DNA of 64,000 bases from Amycolatopsis lurida. Its GTDB lineage: Bacteria > Actinomycetota > Actinomycetes > Mycobacteriales > Pseudonocardiaceae. Shown here piece after piece: positions 8,510 to 16,443 of this stretch (its first letter is position 1; each line of letters starts with the position of its first letter). Location: assembly GCF_900105055.1 (NCBI RefSeq), contig NZ_FNTA01000004.1, forward strand, positions 3,565,501-3,629,500. Direction: 5' to 3'. Under the pieces are notes generated by a model, which worked only from the letters and a program-made list of their open reading frames with translations, did not search any database and was not told where the DNA came from. The position numbers and the translations under genes are program-made.

Positions 8510-9050
8510 GACACTGCTGGCACTGGCGGCGGCGATCGGCCTGCTGTTCGCGACCACGCCCGCGGCGAACGCCTACGAGCCGGTGAACATCGTCCACACC
8601 GAACGGGTCCAGGTCGGACCGTACGGGATGACGGTCGGCTTCAGCACTTGGCCGTTGCGCGCCATGCAATCACTGGACTTCACGTTCATCCCGGACGACG
8701 GGATCGCCGGGAAGTCGGGGACGCTCGCGTTCGTCAATCCGGAGACCGGGCGGCTGGGCCGTCCGCAGCCGCTGGCGAAGCATCCGCGGAAACTGGAGGT
8801 GTGGGGACTGGACATCCGCGCCCTGCAGACGCAGGGCTCGTGGACGTTCCGGTTCGAGATCGAGGGACCCGCGGGCAAGGGCACGGGAGAACTGCGGGAT
8901 CTGGCGGTGCTCGAACAGCCGGGACCGCCGATGGCGGTGAGCTGGTCGATCAGCCTGATCCCGCTGATCGTCCTCGCCGTCCTGATCGCCGTCGCGTGGC
9001 GCCGGACGAAATCCAGGCTGCGAGGGAACGGGCTCCCCGCCACGGTGTGA
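8502..9050 (+). CDS. Secreted/C-terminally anchored protein, last gene of the operon
   Basis: A 182-residue protein with a signal peptide (MRKTLLALAAAIGLLFATTPAANA), an extracytoplasmic domain of about 120 residues, and a C-terminal membrane helix (about residues 147-168) followed by Arg/Lys. This type I topology suits a substrate-binding or chaperone subunit of the membrane protein encoded just upstream. It overlaps that gene by 8 nt. No named domain is recognised. A bidirectional hairpin terminator follows at 9074-9103. Confidence 0.75.
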   Translation: MRKTLLALAAAIGLLFATTPAANAYEPVNIVHTERVQVGPYGMTVGFSTWPLRAMQSLDFTFIPDDGIAGKSGTLAFVNPETGRLGRPQPLAKHPRKLEVWGLDIRALQTQGSWTFRFEIEGPAGKGTGELRDLAVLEQPGPPMAVSWSISLIPLIVLAVLIAVAWRRTKSRLRGNGLPATV

Positions 9051-9073
9051 CTCGAAGTGACCGAAGATCGGAT

Positions 9074-9103
9074 GGCTCGCGTGTCCCGATGGGCACGCGA
9101 GCC
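9074..9103. terminator. Bidirectional hairpin between convergent genes
   Basis: Perfect 10-bp arms GGCTCGCGTG and CACGCGAGCC with a 10-nt loop are followed by TTTCGT on the plus strand. It sits between the stop of the membrane operon and that of the DUF397 gene. Confidence 0.65.
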
Positions 9104-9108
9104 TTTCG

Positions 9109-9363
9109 TCAGGGACTCAAATCGAACTGTCCGGCCTTGACCGCCACGAGGAAGGCGTTCCACTCACCGGCATCGAAGACGAAGACGGGACTTTGGGCCA
9201 GCTTGGTGTCACGGACCCCCACCAGGCCTTCCTTGCCGAGATTGACCTCGACGCAGTTCCCCCCGTTGGGCTCACTCGCGAAGGACTTCTCCCACGCGGA
9301 GTCGTCGAACAGCGACACGGCCGTGGTCGGATCGTAATCCGCCGCCGATGGATAATCGGCCAT
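9109..9363 (-). CDS. DUF397 domain protein
   Basis: An 84-residue DUF397 protein, recognised from DDSAWEKSF, GGNCVEVNL, VGVRDTK and the C-terminal W-x-AFL-x2-K-x-GQFD block. In actinomycetes these small proteins are typically paired with an XRE/DUF5753 regulator and modulate it, often linked to development or secondary metabolism. The nearest such regulator here is 2.6 kb away (11949-12806), not adjacent, so pairing is uncertain. GGAGGT precedes ATG 9363 at good spacing. Confidence 0.88.
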   Translation of the reverse strand: MADYPSAADYDPTTAVSLFDDSAWEKSFASEPNGGNCVEVNLGKEGLVGVRDTKLAQSPVFVFDAGEWNAFLVAVKAGQFDLSP

Positions 9364-9713
9364 TGGTCGTACCTCCGAACGTCGGTCGGGGGTGCGGACC
9401 GCGACCTGCGCGAACCGTCACCGTCCCGGCTTCTCCCTGCCTCAACGGGACTATCCCGCACGGCCAAGTGGGTGATCAACTCCGCCCACCCTCGACATGA
9501 AGATTATTCCAGGAGTAGGATTAATCGCAGCGGCCGGGGCTCGGTTGTTGGTGATTCGCTCGCAGCACGCGGACACCCCGGCGACGGACGTCACCGGGTG
9601 CGTCAGCAGGGAGTTTCGCCGTTCCGGCAGGCCACCGACGGCAGGTGACCGGCAGGGACACCCACCCCGCGGCGCATGACCACCCACCGCCGACCTCGTG
9701 GGGGAGGATCAGC
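9364..9713. other. 350-bp intergenic region without a convincing gene
   Basis: This stretch lies upstream of both the DUF397 gene and the small ORF at 9714. It contains an AT-richer patch around 9500-9535 that may hold promoters. A 60-codon frame starting at 9497 has no ribosome site or family resemblance and I do not call it. Confidence 0.5.
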
Positions 9714-9986
9714 GTGATCATTCAGGACACCATGCCGGCGACGGTACTCGCCGTCGGCAGGCTCATGGCCGGGACAGCGGGCGAAAGCCGCCGCTCCGCT
9801 CATCTCTTCGACTTGCACACCGGGGGTTCGCACCCCGAGTTCCTGCACGCCCGCTGCGGCGCGGCGATGCCGTACGACCACCTGGAATGGGTACCCGTCG
9901 GTTCGGGGATGCCCTGTGAGCGTTGTCTCGGCCTCGCCGGTTCGGCCGACCAGGCGCGGTTGCCGCGTCCGAGCCGGGGGGTGTGA
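9714..9986 (+). CDS. Small conserved-looking hypothetical protein with Cys residues
   Basis: A 90-residue protein starting at GTG 9714, chosen because GGGGGAGG (9700-9707) lies 6 nt upstream; a longer frame from 9645 lacks such a site. It contains HARCGAAMPYDH and later MPCERCLGL, a C-x34-C-x2-C arrangement that could bind zinc. The stop overlaps the next small gene (GTGA), so the two are translationally coupled. No family is recognised. Confidence 0.6.
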   Translation: MIIQDTMPATVLAVGRLMAGTAGESRRSAHLFDLHTGGSHPEFLHARCGAAMPYDHLEWVPVGSGMPCERCLGLAGSADQARLPRPSRGV

Positions 9987-10255
9987 CCGTCGTGGCCGTC
10001 CGTCTCACCACGCTGCTGTTCCGCCGTGAGGACGAACGCCTGGCCTCGGCGAAGCACCACCACCGCACCATCGGGCTCGAATTGCGTCAGCGGTTCGGGT
10101 TCAGCCTCATCCAGGCACCGCTGCGCAAACAGCCGCCGTGGAACTCCGAAGTCGACGCGCCCGGCGCGCACCGGGACCTGATCAGGACCGGCCGGCCGTT
10201 CGAAGGTCAGTTCGAGCTGACGCCCCTGATCGGGCATCTGACCGGCCGGGCCTGA
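9983..10255 (+). CDS. Small hypothetical protein coupled to the preceding gene
   Basis: A 90-residue basic protein starting at GTG 9983, inside the stop codon of the upstream small gene. It has an RHH/HTH-free look: a short hydrophobic start (VAVRLTTLLF), then charged helices and a Pro-rich stretch (KQPPWNSEVDAP). It ends 4 nt before the convergent stop of a DUF574 methyltransferase. Function is unknown. The coupled pair may accompany the regulator/methyltransferase group across the junction, but orientation argues for separate control. Confidence 0.55.
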   Translation: MTVVAVRLTTLLFRREDERLASAKHHHRTIGLELRQRFGFSLIQAPLRKQPPWNSEVDAPGAHRDLIRTGRPFEGQFELTPLIGHLTGRA

Positions 10256-10259
10256 CAGC

Positions 10260-11117
10260 TCAGGGCTTGCGGCCCAGTCCGCCGAGCCCGCCGGTGAAGG
10301 TCGGGTCGTCCGCGAACCGGTCGCTCGCCCGGGAATCCGCTTCGTCGAGATGCCAGGTGGCCATCCAGTCGATGCCGGGCTCCACCAGCTCCAGCCCGTC
10401 GAAGAACGCGGCGAACTCCGCGCGGGAGCGCAGATGGAACGGCGCGCTCGTCTTCTTGTACAGCTCCTGGACGTTCTCCCGGTTGTCGCCTTCCTTGCGG
10501 GTGACACCGTCCTCCGTCAGATGCGAGGACAGGAAGTACGAACCCGACGGCAGGAATTCGAGGTACCGCTGAACCATCTCGTGGACGGGCTCCTCCGGGC
10601 CGAGGAAGTACAGCAGGCCGACCATGACCAGCCCGATCGGCTGCCGCGGGTCGAGTACCCCGGTCTCGAGGGCGCGTTTCCAGATGTCGGCGGGATCCCG
10701 TACGTCGCCCTGCAGGACCGCGTGCCGCCCGAGCAGCCCCTCCCGTTCCAGCAGCAGCTGGGAATGCGCGACGGCGACCGGCTCGATGTCGACGTAGACG
10801 ACACGGCTGTCCGGATTGACCGCGCTCGCGATCTGGTGGACGTTGCCGACGGTGGGCACCCCGGAGCCGATGTCGAGGAACTGCGTGATCCCCTGGCGCG
10901 CGAGGTATCCCACTCCGCGGCCGAGGAAGTCGCGGCCGACGCGGGCGAAGGTCTTGACCTCCGGGAACTGCTTCAGCACCTGTGAGCCGAACTCGCGGTC
11001 GATGGCCCAGTTGGCCGAACCGCCGAGGAACCAGTCGTACACCCTCGCCACGTTGGGCCGTTCGAGATCGACTCCTTCGGGGGCGACCGGGTCGATGGGG
11101 TCCTGCTGCGTCGTCAT
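10260..11117 (-). CDS. DUF574-type S-adenosylmethionine-dependent methyltransferase (copy 2)
   Basis: A 285-residue member of the S-adenosyl methyltransferase family formerly called DUF574 (PF04672). It has the family start GVDLERPNVARVYDWFLGG, the SAM-binding loop FLDIGSGVPTVGNVH, the acidic strand end VVYVDIEPVAVAH and the GDVRDP motif. These proteins are abundant in actinomycetes but mostly without known substrates. It lies 14 nt after a paralogue (11132-11947) in an operon led by an XRE regulator. GAGGTG precedes ATG 11117. The two paralogues clearly arose by duplication. Confidence 0.88.
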   Translation of the reverse strand: MTTQQDPIDPVAPEGVDLERPNVARVYDWFLGGSANWAIDREFGSQVLKQFPEVKTFARVGRDFLGRGVGYLARQGITQFLDIGSGVPTVGNVHQIASAVNPDSRVVYVDIEPVAVAHSQLLLEREGLLGRHAVLQGDVRDPADIWKRALETGVLDPRQPIGLVMVGLLYFLGPEEPVHEMVQRYLEFLPSGSYFLSSHLTEDGVTRKEGDNRENVQELYKKTSAPFHLRSRAEFAAFFDGLELVEPGIDWMATWHLDEADSRASDRFADDPTFTGGLGGLGRKP

Positions 11118-11131
11118 ACCGTCACACCTCG

Positions 11132-11947
11132 TCAGAAACCGGGTTTGCGGGCGACCCCGCCGATGGCGCAGTTAAGCGCAGGCGAGTGGGGATCGTCCAG
11201 CCGCCATGCGCCGACCGGGACCAGACCCGGTGCCACGAGGTCGAAATCGCCGAAGAAACCCCGGATCTCTTCCTTGTCGCGGAAGGACGCGGGCGTGCTC
11301 GACTGCTCGTATTGCTTCACGACGCGCTGGACCTGTCCCAGCTCGTCACCTTCCACACCGGACAGCGTGACATGGGACAGGACGTAGAAGGAGCCCGCGG
11401 GCAGCAGGCGCCGGTAGCGCGCGATGACGTCGGCGAGCCCGGGGCCCGGCACGAAATGCAGGACCGCGACGGTGAGCAGGGCCACCGGTTTCGCCGGATC
11501 CAGCACGCCGGTGTCGATGGCGCGCTCCCAGATGTCGTCCGCGTCGCGCAGGTCACCGCCGAGCACCGCGTGCCTGGCGGGATCGCCGTTCCGCTCCAGC
11601 AGGATCCTGGCGTGCGCCACGGCGACCGGTTCGTTGTCGACGTACACGCACCGGCTGTCACCGTCGACGTCGTCGGCGATCTCGTGGACGTTGCCGACCG
11701 TCGGCACGCCGGAGCCGAGGTCGAGGAACTGGTTCACGCCGTGCTCGGCGCAATGCCGCACCGCGCGGCCGAGGAAGGCGCGGTTGGCCCTGGCGAGCGA
11801 GCGGATGAGCGGGAACGCCTTGACCAGCTGCTCGCCGAATTCCCGGTCCACCGCCCAGTTCGCGGTTCCGCCGAGCGCCCAGTCGTAGATCCGGGCGGCG
11901 TTGGGCCGCTCGAGATCCACGCCGTCGGGCAGGAATCGCGGGTCCAT
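11132..11947 (-). CDS. DUF574-type S-adenosylmethionine-dependent methyltransferase (copy 1)
   Basis: A 271-residue paralogue of the downstream gene, with GVDLERPNAARIYDWALGG, FLDLGSGVPTVGNVH and YVDNEPVAVAHAR. The start is ATG 11947, one nucleotide beyond the stop codon of the XRE regulator, so they are almost certainly co-transcribed and coupled. A longer frame runs upstream, but only inside the regulator gene. The acceptor substrate is unknown. Confidence 0.88.
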   Translation of the reverse strand: MDPRFLPDGVDLERPNAARIYDWALGGTANWAVDREFGEQLVKAFPLIRSLARANRAFLGRAVRHCAEHGVNQFLDLGSGVPTVGNVHEIADDVDGDSRCVYVDNEPVAVAHARILLERNGDPARHAVLGGDLRDADDIWERAIDTGVLDPAKPVALLTVAVLHFVPGPGLADVIARYRRLLPAGSFYVLSHVTLSGVEGDELGQVQRVVKQYEQSSTPASFRDKEEIRGFFGDFDLVAPGLVPVGAWRLDDPHSPALNCAIGGVARKPGF

Positions 11948-11948
11948 C

Positions 11949-12806
11949 TCAGGATTGCATCTGGGTTCTGTATAGCTCGGCGAGTTCCTTGAGGAACTGC
12001 CGGGTCTCCTGGCGCTCCAGCGCGGCGCCACGCAGCCGGTCCCAGGAGTCGACGAAGATGTTGAAGTCCTTGACGTCGTCGAGGTACAACCCGCCCGCGG
12101 AATGTTCGATGTAGACGAAATCCCTGGTGCGATCGGGAAAACGCATGATGGTGAAGTCGTTGGGCACCGCGGCGAGCCGCGCGCCGAACGGCAACACGTG
12201 CACATACACGCGCGGATGCTTCTCCAGCGCCAGCAGGTGCTCGACCTGGTCCAGCATCACCGCCGGGGCGGAGCCGCCCGGAGCGCGGCGCAAGGCGCCT
12301 TCGCTGATGATGAACCGGTAGTAGGGCGGCTGCTGCTGTTCGAAGACGGCCTTGCGATCCAGCCGGTTGCGGACCAGTGAGGTCACGTCGGTGGCGCCCG
12401 CTTCGGTGAACTGCTTGAGCATGTAGTGCTCGGACTGCAACGGGCCGGGGATCCGCTCGCCGTGCCAGGTGAGGATCTCCGCGGCCGCGGGTTCGAGGTC
12501 GGTGAAGGTGCGGAACCAGTGGGGCACCACGGATCGGTAGCCGGACCAGTGGCCGCGCTGCCCGGCCGCGGCGCGGGCCAGGTTCATCAACGTGTCGGCC
12601 TCGTCACCGTTGATCCCGAACGCGTTCAGCATGGATCGCACATCCCCGAGCTTGACCCCGACGGCACCGGACTCGATCTTGTTGACCTTGCCCTGGGTGC
12701 AGCCGAGAACCTCGGCGACCTGCTGCTGTGTCATCCGCGCGGCGTTGCGGGCATGCCGGAGCTCGTTTCCGAGCTGCTTCCGGCGCGAGGTGACGGTGCT
12801 GGCCAT
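11949..12806 (-). CDS. XRE-family transcriptional regulator with DUF5753 domain
   Basis: A 285-residue regulator with an N-terminal helix-turn-helix (about residues 10-65; RMTQQQVAEVLGCTQGKVNKIESG) and a C-terminal DUF5753 domain (YSEH/EHYMLKQF ... LEKHPRVYVHVLPFGA). This architecture is the actinomycete partner of DUF397 proteins. It leads an operon with two DUF574 methyltransferases (1-nt and 14-nt gaps). The start is ATG 12806; codons further upstream give an atypical protein. The DUF397 gene at 9109 is the nearest possible partner. Confidence 0.88.
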   Translation of the reverse strand: MASTVTSRRKQLGNELRHARNAARMTQQQVAEVLGCTQGKVNKIESGAVGVKLGDVRSMLNAFGINGDEADTLMNLARAAAGQRGHWSGYRSVVPHWFRTFTDLEPAAAEILTWHGERIPGPLQSEHYMLKQFTEAGATDVTSLVRNRLDRKAVFEQQQPPYYRFIISEGALRRAPGGSAPAVMLDQVEHLLALEKHPRVYVHVLPFGARLAAVPNDFTIMRFPDRTRDFVYIEHSAGGLYLDDVKDFNIFVDSWDRLRGAALERQETRQFLKELAELYRTQMQS

Positions 12807-13025
12807 CGCCTTGCTCTCCCGGACCTCATAATCAGGACCGCGGCTGCCCGCCGTCCTGCGCGCGAATACTCGAACCCACCCAGGGTACTTCACCTTGAGG
12901 GGTTCGATGATGACATTGCGCAGCGTTCCAGGAAACGGCCGAAAACACCAGTCACCTGGTACGTCACCCTGGTGGCGGAGCGATCTCGTCACATTTCGGG
13001 CACGCCGGTCGGGCATAGTGACCGA

Positions 13026-13934
13026 GTGGACCAATCCCCCTTCGCCAGGCAGGTCTCCGACGGTGTCTTCGGGTACGTCCAGCCGGACGGTTCGTGGTGG
13101 ATCAACAACTGCGGCTTCGTCGCCGCGGGCGATCACACGGTGGTGATCGACACGTGTTCCACCGAACGGCGTACCAGGGCGCTGCTGGCGACGGCGGAAT
13201 CGGCGGGCGGGGCGCCGGTGACCACCGTGGTCAACACGCATCACCACGGCGACCACACGAACGGCAACTACCTGGCGACCGGCGCCACGATCGTCGGCCA
13301 TCGGAAGACGCGCGAGGTGATGGTCGCGACCGGGATCAACACCTACGAGAACTCGTTCACCGGCAACGACTGGGGCCATCTGGAGCTGCGGCCGCCCGAG
13401 GTGCTGTTCGACGACCGGCTGACCGTGCACGCCGACGACGTCCGGCTGGAGCTGATCCACCCCGGACACGCCGCGCACACCACCAACGACGTACTCGTCT
13501 GGCTGCCGGAGCGGCGGGTGCTGTTCGTCGGCGACCTGATCTTCAACGGCGGCAGCCCCTTCGTGCTGATGGGCTCACCTGCCGGCTGGCGGAAGGCGCT
13601 GGACCTGGTCCGCGAGCTGGAGCCGGAGACGATCGTGCCGGGCCACGGCCCGGTGTGCGGCCCCGAAGCGATCGACGCCGTCGACGGATACCTGGGTTTC
13701 CTGCAGAAACTCGCTTCCTACGGGAAAGCAGCCGGGCTGACGCCGCTTCAGGCCGCTCACGAAGCGGATCTCGGGCCCTACGCGGCACTGTCCGAACAGG
13801 AGCGGCTGCCGGCGAACCTGCACCGGGCGTATGCCGAACTGGACGGTCTCGAGTGGGGCGCGCCGATCGACCTGGGCGCCGCGCTGGCGGACATGGTCAC
13901 CTTCAACGGCGCGCCGATCCGGTGCTTCTCCTGA
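13026..13934 (+). CDS. MBL-fold metallo-hydrolase
   Basis: A 302-residue metallo-beta-lactamase-fold hydrolase. It carries H72-x-H74-x-D76-H77 in NTHHHGDH, the third-strand His in HPGHAAHTTNDVLVW, the FVGDLIFNGG Asp, and PGHGPVCG near the C terminus, so a binuclear metal site is complete. The start is GTG 13026, preceded by CATAGT (13014-13019) only 6 nt upstream, which fits leaderless transcription. It has no signal peptide, so it is cytosolic. The family covers lactonases, SoxH-like and other thioester or phosphodiester hydrolases, and no substrate can be chosen. Confidence 0.85.
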   Translation: MDQSPFARQVSDGVFGYVQPDGSWWINNCGFVAAGDHTVVIDTCSTERRTRALLATAESAGGAPVTTVVNTHHHGDHTNGNYLATGATIVGHRKTREVMVATGINTYENSFTGNDWGHLELRPPEVLFDDRLTVHADDVRLELIHPGHAAHTTNDVLVWLPERRVLFVGDLIFNGGSPFVLMGSPAGWRKALDLVRELEPETIVPGHGPVCGPEAIDAVDGYLGFLQKLASYGKAAGLTPLQAAHEADLGPYAALSEQERLPANLHRAYAELDGLEWGAPIDLGAALADMVTFNGAPIRCFS

Positions 13935-13965
13935 CACGCTCCTGCTGCCGTTTCGCCGCTCGGGT

Positions 13966-14018
13966 GTTCCCAATGTCGCATTCGGGACGCTGAGTGTCTC
14001 TAATGCGACATTGGGAAC
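13966..14018. repeat. 17-bp inverted repeat after the MBL gene
   Basis: GTTCCCAATGTCGCATT (13966-13982) pairs perfectly with 14002-14018 across a 19-nt loop. It lies 31 nt after the MBL stop with no T tract. It may act as a factor-assisted terminator or be a dispersed intergenic palindrome. Confidence 0.65.
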
Positions 14019-14166
14019 CCCCGAACCCCAGCGTGCCGCCGCAAGCGCCGAGTTGTCCACAGCCAGGCCACGTTGTGGACAACTCCCGGTTGATCCCTTC
14101 TCGCCCCGGCGCCGTATCCCTCGACGGGGATAGGCTCGGCATGGGAATCGAAGCGGAAGGGTGCGG

Positions 14167-15606
14167 ATGAGCAAGAAGGCGAGCATCGGGGTCACTGGCC
14201 TGGCGGTCATGGGCCGCAACCTGGCCAGGAACCTGGCGAGGCACGGGCACACGGTGGCCCTGCACAACCGTTCCGAGCAGCGGACGAAGGAACTGGTCGA
14301 GCAGTTCGGCGACGAAGGCGACTTCATCCCGGCGTATTCGGCGCAGGAGTTCGTCGACGCGCTGGAGCGGCCGCGCCAGGTCGTGATCATGGTCAAGGCC
14401 GGTGCGCCGACGGATGCCGTGATCGACGAGTTCGTCCCGCTCCTGGAAAAGGGCGACGTGATCGTCGACGCGGGCAACGCGCACTTCGCGGACACCCGGC
14501 GCCGCGAGGCCGCGCTGCGCGAGAAGGGCATCCACTTCGTCGGCACCGGTGTGTCCGGCGGCGAGGAGGGCGCGCTGCACGGGCCGAGCATCATGCCGGG
14601 CGGGTCCAAGGAGTCGTACCAGTCGCTCGGGCCGCTGTTCGAGGACATCTCGGCGAAGGTCGACGGCGAACCGTGCTGCACGCACGTGGGCGCGGACGGC
14701 GCCGGGCATTTCGTGAAGATGGTGCACAACGGCATCGAGTACGCCGACATGCAGCTGATCGCCGAGTCGTTCGATCTCCTGCGCGGTGCGGGCGGCTACT
14801 CCCCCGCGGAGATCGCCGAGGTGTTCCGCACCTGGAATTCGGGGCGGCTCGACTCGTACCTGATCGAGATCACCTCGCAGGTGCTGGCCCACACGGACGC
14901 CTCGTCCGGCAAGCCGTTCGTCGACATCGTGGCGGACCAGGCGGAGCAGAAGGGCACCGGCCGCTGGACCGTCCAAATCGGACTGGATCTGGGCGTGCCG
15001 ATCAGCGGCATCGCCGAAGCCGTGTTCGCGCGTTCGCTGTCCGGCTCGTCGAACCTGCGGGAGGCCTCCCGCGGCCTCGGCGGCCCCTCGCGCGCTCCGC
15101 TGACGGGGTCCGCTTTGGACACCTTCGCGGACGACGTCGAGCAGGCGCTGTATGCGTCGAAGGTGGTGGCGTACGCCCAGGGCTTCAACCAAATCCAGGC
15201 AGGCGGCGCCGAATACAGCTGGGACATCGACCTCGGGAAGGTCGCGTCCATCTGGCGCGGCGGCTGCATCATCCGCGCGAAGTTCCTCAACGACATCACG
15301 GCCGCGTACGCCGACGAGCCCGCGCTGCCGACGCTGCTGACCTCAGGCGGCTTCCGCAAGGCCGTCGAGGATGCCCAGGACTCATGGCGTTCGGTGATCT
15401 CGACGGCAGTACGGCTCGGCATCCCGACCCCGGGCTTCTCGACCGCGCTGGCCTACTACGACGGTCTGCGCGCGGAGCGGCTTCCCGCCGCGCTGGTGCA
15501 GGGGCAGCGGGACTACTTCGGTGCCCACACGTACCGCCGCGTCGACCGCGAGGGTTCGTTCCACACCGCGTGGGCAGCCGACGGCCGCCCCGAGTCCTCC
15601 GCCTGA
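14167..15606 (+). CDS. gnd: 6-phosphogluconate dehydrogenase, decarboxylating (NADP-type, long form)
   Basis: A 479-residue oxidative pentose-phosphate enzyme that converts 6-phosphogluconate to ribulose 5-phosphate, CO2 and NADPH. The NADP-binding turn is GVTGLAVMGRNLARN. The substrate signature GTGVSGGEEGALHGPSIMPGG-like and the catalytic KMVHNGIEYADMQ Lys/Asn are intact. The C-terminal RDYFGAHTYRR tail is typical of the 470-480-residue form. ATG 14167 is preferred over GTG 14161 because GGAAGGG lies just upstream. An 18-bp perfect hairpin follows the gene. It is a single-gene unit here, with no zwf or tal neighbour. Confidence 0.95.
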   Translation: MSKKASIGVTGLAVMGRNLARNLARHGHTVALHNRSEQRTKELVEQFGDEGDFIPAYSAQEFVDALERPRQVVIMVKAGAPTDAVIDEFVPLLEKGDVIVDAGNAHFADTRRREAALREKGIHFVGTGVSGGEEGALHGPSIMPGGSKESYQSLGPLFEDISAKVDGEPCCTHVGADGAGHFVKMVHNGIEYADMQLIAESFDLLRGAGGYSPAEIAEVFRTWNSGRLDSYLIEITSQVLAHTDASSGKPFVDIVADQAEQKGTGRWTVQIGLDLGVPISGIAEAVFARSLSGSSNLREASRGLGGPSRAPLTGSALDTFADDVEQALYASKVVAYAQGFNQIQAGGAEYSWDIDLGKVASIWRGGCIIRAKFLNDITAAYADEPALPTLLTSGGFRKAVEDAQDSWRSVISTAVRLGIPTPGFSTALAYYDGLRAERLPAALVQGQRDYFGAHTYRRVDREGSFHTAWAADGRPESSA

Positions 15607-15643
15607 CAGAGCTGAAGGGGACTTTCCCCGCATCGCATGAGAC

Positions 15644-15686
15644 GAAAGCGTCCTTCACCGCGCGACATGCGGTGAAGGACGCTTTC
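15644..15686. terminator. Perfect 18-bp bidirectional hairpin between gnd and the Clp-N gene
   Basis: GAAAGCGTCCTTCACCGC pairs with 15669-15686 across a 7-nt loop. The distal arm overlaps the stop codon of the convergent gene. A second small stem (GGGGAC/TTTCCCC type, about 15617-15629) precedes it. There is no T tract. Confidence 0.65.
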
Positions 15687-16404
15687 AGCCCTCTCTGGAC
15701 GCGACGATCTCCGCCAGCGCCTGCAGGATCAGCTTCTCGGTCTTCTCCTTCGTGAGTCCGAGCCCGGTCAACAGGTCGTCGCCGAGTTCGAACAGGGCCA
15801 GCAGGATGTGCTCGGTGCCGATGTAGTTGTGCCCGAGCCGCAGTGACTCCCGCATGGTCAGTTCCAGCGTCTTCTTCGCCTGCGCGCCGAATGCCATCTT
15901 CGCCGCTTCCGCCGGTTCGTCGGCGGGTTCCGGCAGCCTCGCCTCCGCGGCCTCGCGGACGGCTTCGAGAGTCACCTTCTGTGCCACGATCGCCCCGGCG
16001 GCGAGCGCGGCCGGTTCCGCGAGCAGGCCGAGGACCAGGTGCACGGGCTCGATCTGCGGGCTCTTCGCCGAGACAGCCGCGTCCCGTGACGCGACGACGA
16101 CGTGCCGCGCGCGATCGGTGTAGCGGCTGAACACCTTCACCAGGTCTTCGAGCGAAGAGCCACTGGAGTCGACAAAGCGCTTCTGGGCGGCTTGTTTGGA
16201 CACCCCCATGTTCTTGCCGATTTCGGTCCAGGACGCGCCGGACCGTCGCGCCTGATCGACGAAGTGGCCGATCAGATGGTCGGCCACTTCGCCGAGGTGT
16301 TCGCCGAGGTAGACCGCGTCGGACAGCTGGCCGAGCACGTCGCCGTCGGGATGCTGCTGCTTGATGTGGGAGATGAGGTCATCGAGCCGGACTGGGTTCG
16401 TCAT
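15685..16404 (-). CDS. Clp N-domain protein with helix-turn-helix
   Basis: A 239-residue protein. The N-terminal third has a helix-turn-helix-like segment (ASWTEIGKNMGVSKQAAQKRF, about residues 55-75). The rest is a double Clp_N (ClpA/ClpC-type substrate or adaptor-binding) repeat: IEPVHLVLGLL and IGTEHILLALFE are hallmark lines. There is no AAA+ module, so it is not a chaperone ATPase. It may be a regulator or an adaptor that mimics the ClpC N domain. ATG 16404 lies just downstream of a perfect 10-bp inverted repeat (16418-16443) that could be its operator. Confidence 0.82.
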   Translation of the reverse strand: MTNPVRLDDLISHIKQQHPDGDVLGQLSDAVYLGEHLGEVADHLIGHFVDQARRSGASWTEIGKNMGVSKQAAQKRFVDSSGSSLEDLVKVFSRYTDRARHVVVASRDAAVSAKSPQIEPVHLVLGLLAEPAALAAGAIVAQKVTLEAVREAAEARLPEPADEPAEAAKMAFGAQAKKTLELTMRESLRLGHNYIGTEHILLALFELGDDLLTGLGLTKEKTEKLILQALAEIVASREG

Positions 16405-16417
16405 GCCGTCAACTTTA

Positions 16418-16443
16418 GGTTGACGATGCAAGAATCGTCAACC
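16418..16443. promoter_or_regulatory. Perfect 10-bp inverted repeat upstream of the Clp-N/HTH gene
   Basis: GGTTGACGAT (16418-16427) and ATCGTCAACC (16434-16443) are separated by 6 nt. The element sits 14 nt before the Clp-N/HTH start and overlaps the stop region of the upstream oxidoreductase gene. Its symmetry suggests an operator rather than a terminator. Confidence 0.6.

Noticed and set aside
9497..9679. 60-codon frame in the 9.4-9.7 kb gap
   Set aside because: It has no ribosome site, no family resemblance and coding-unlike composition.
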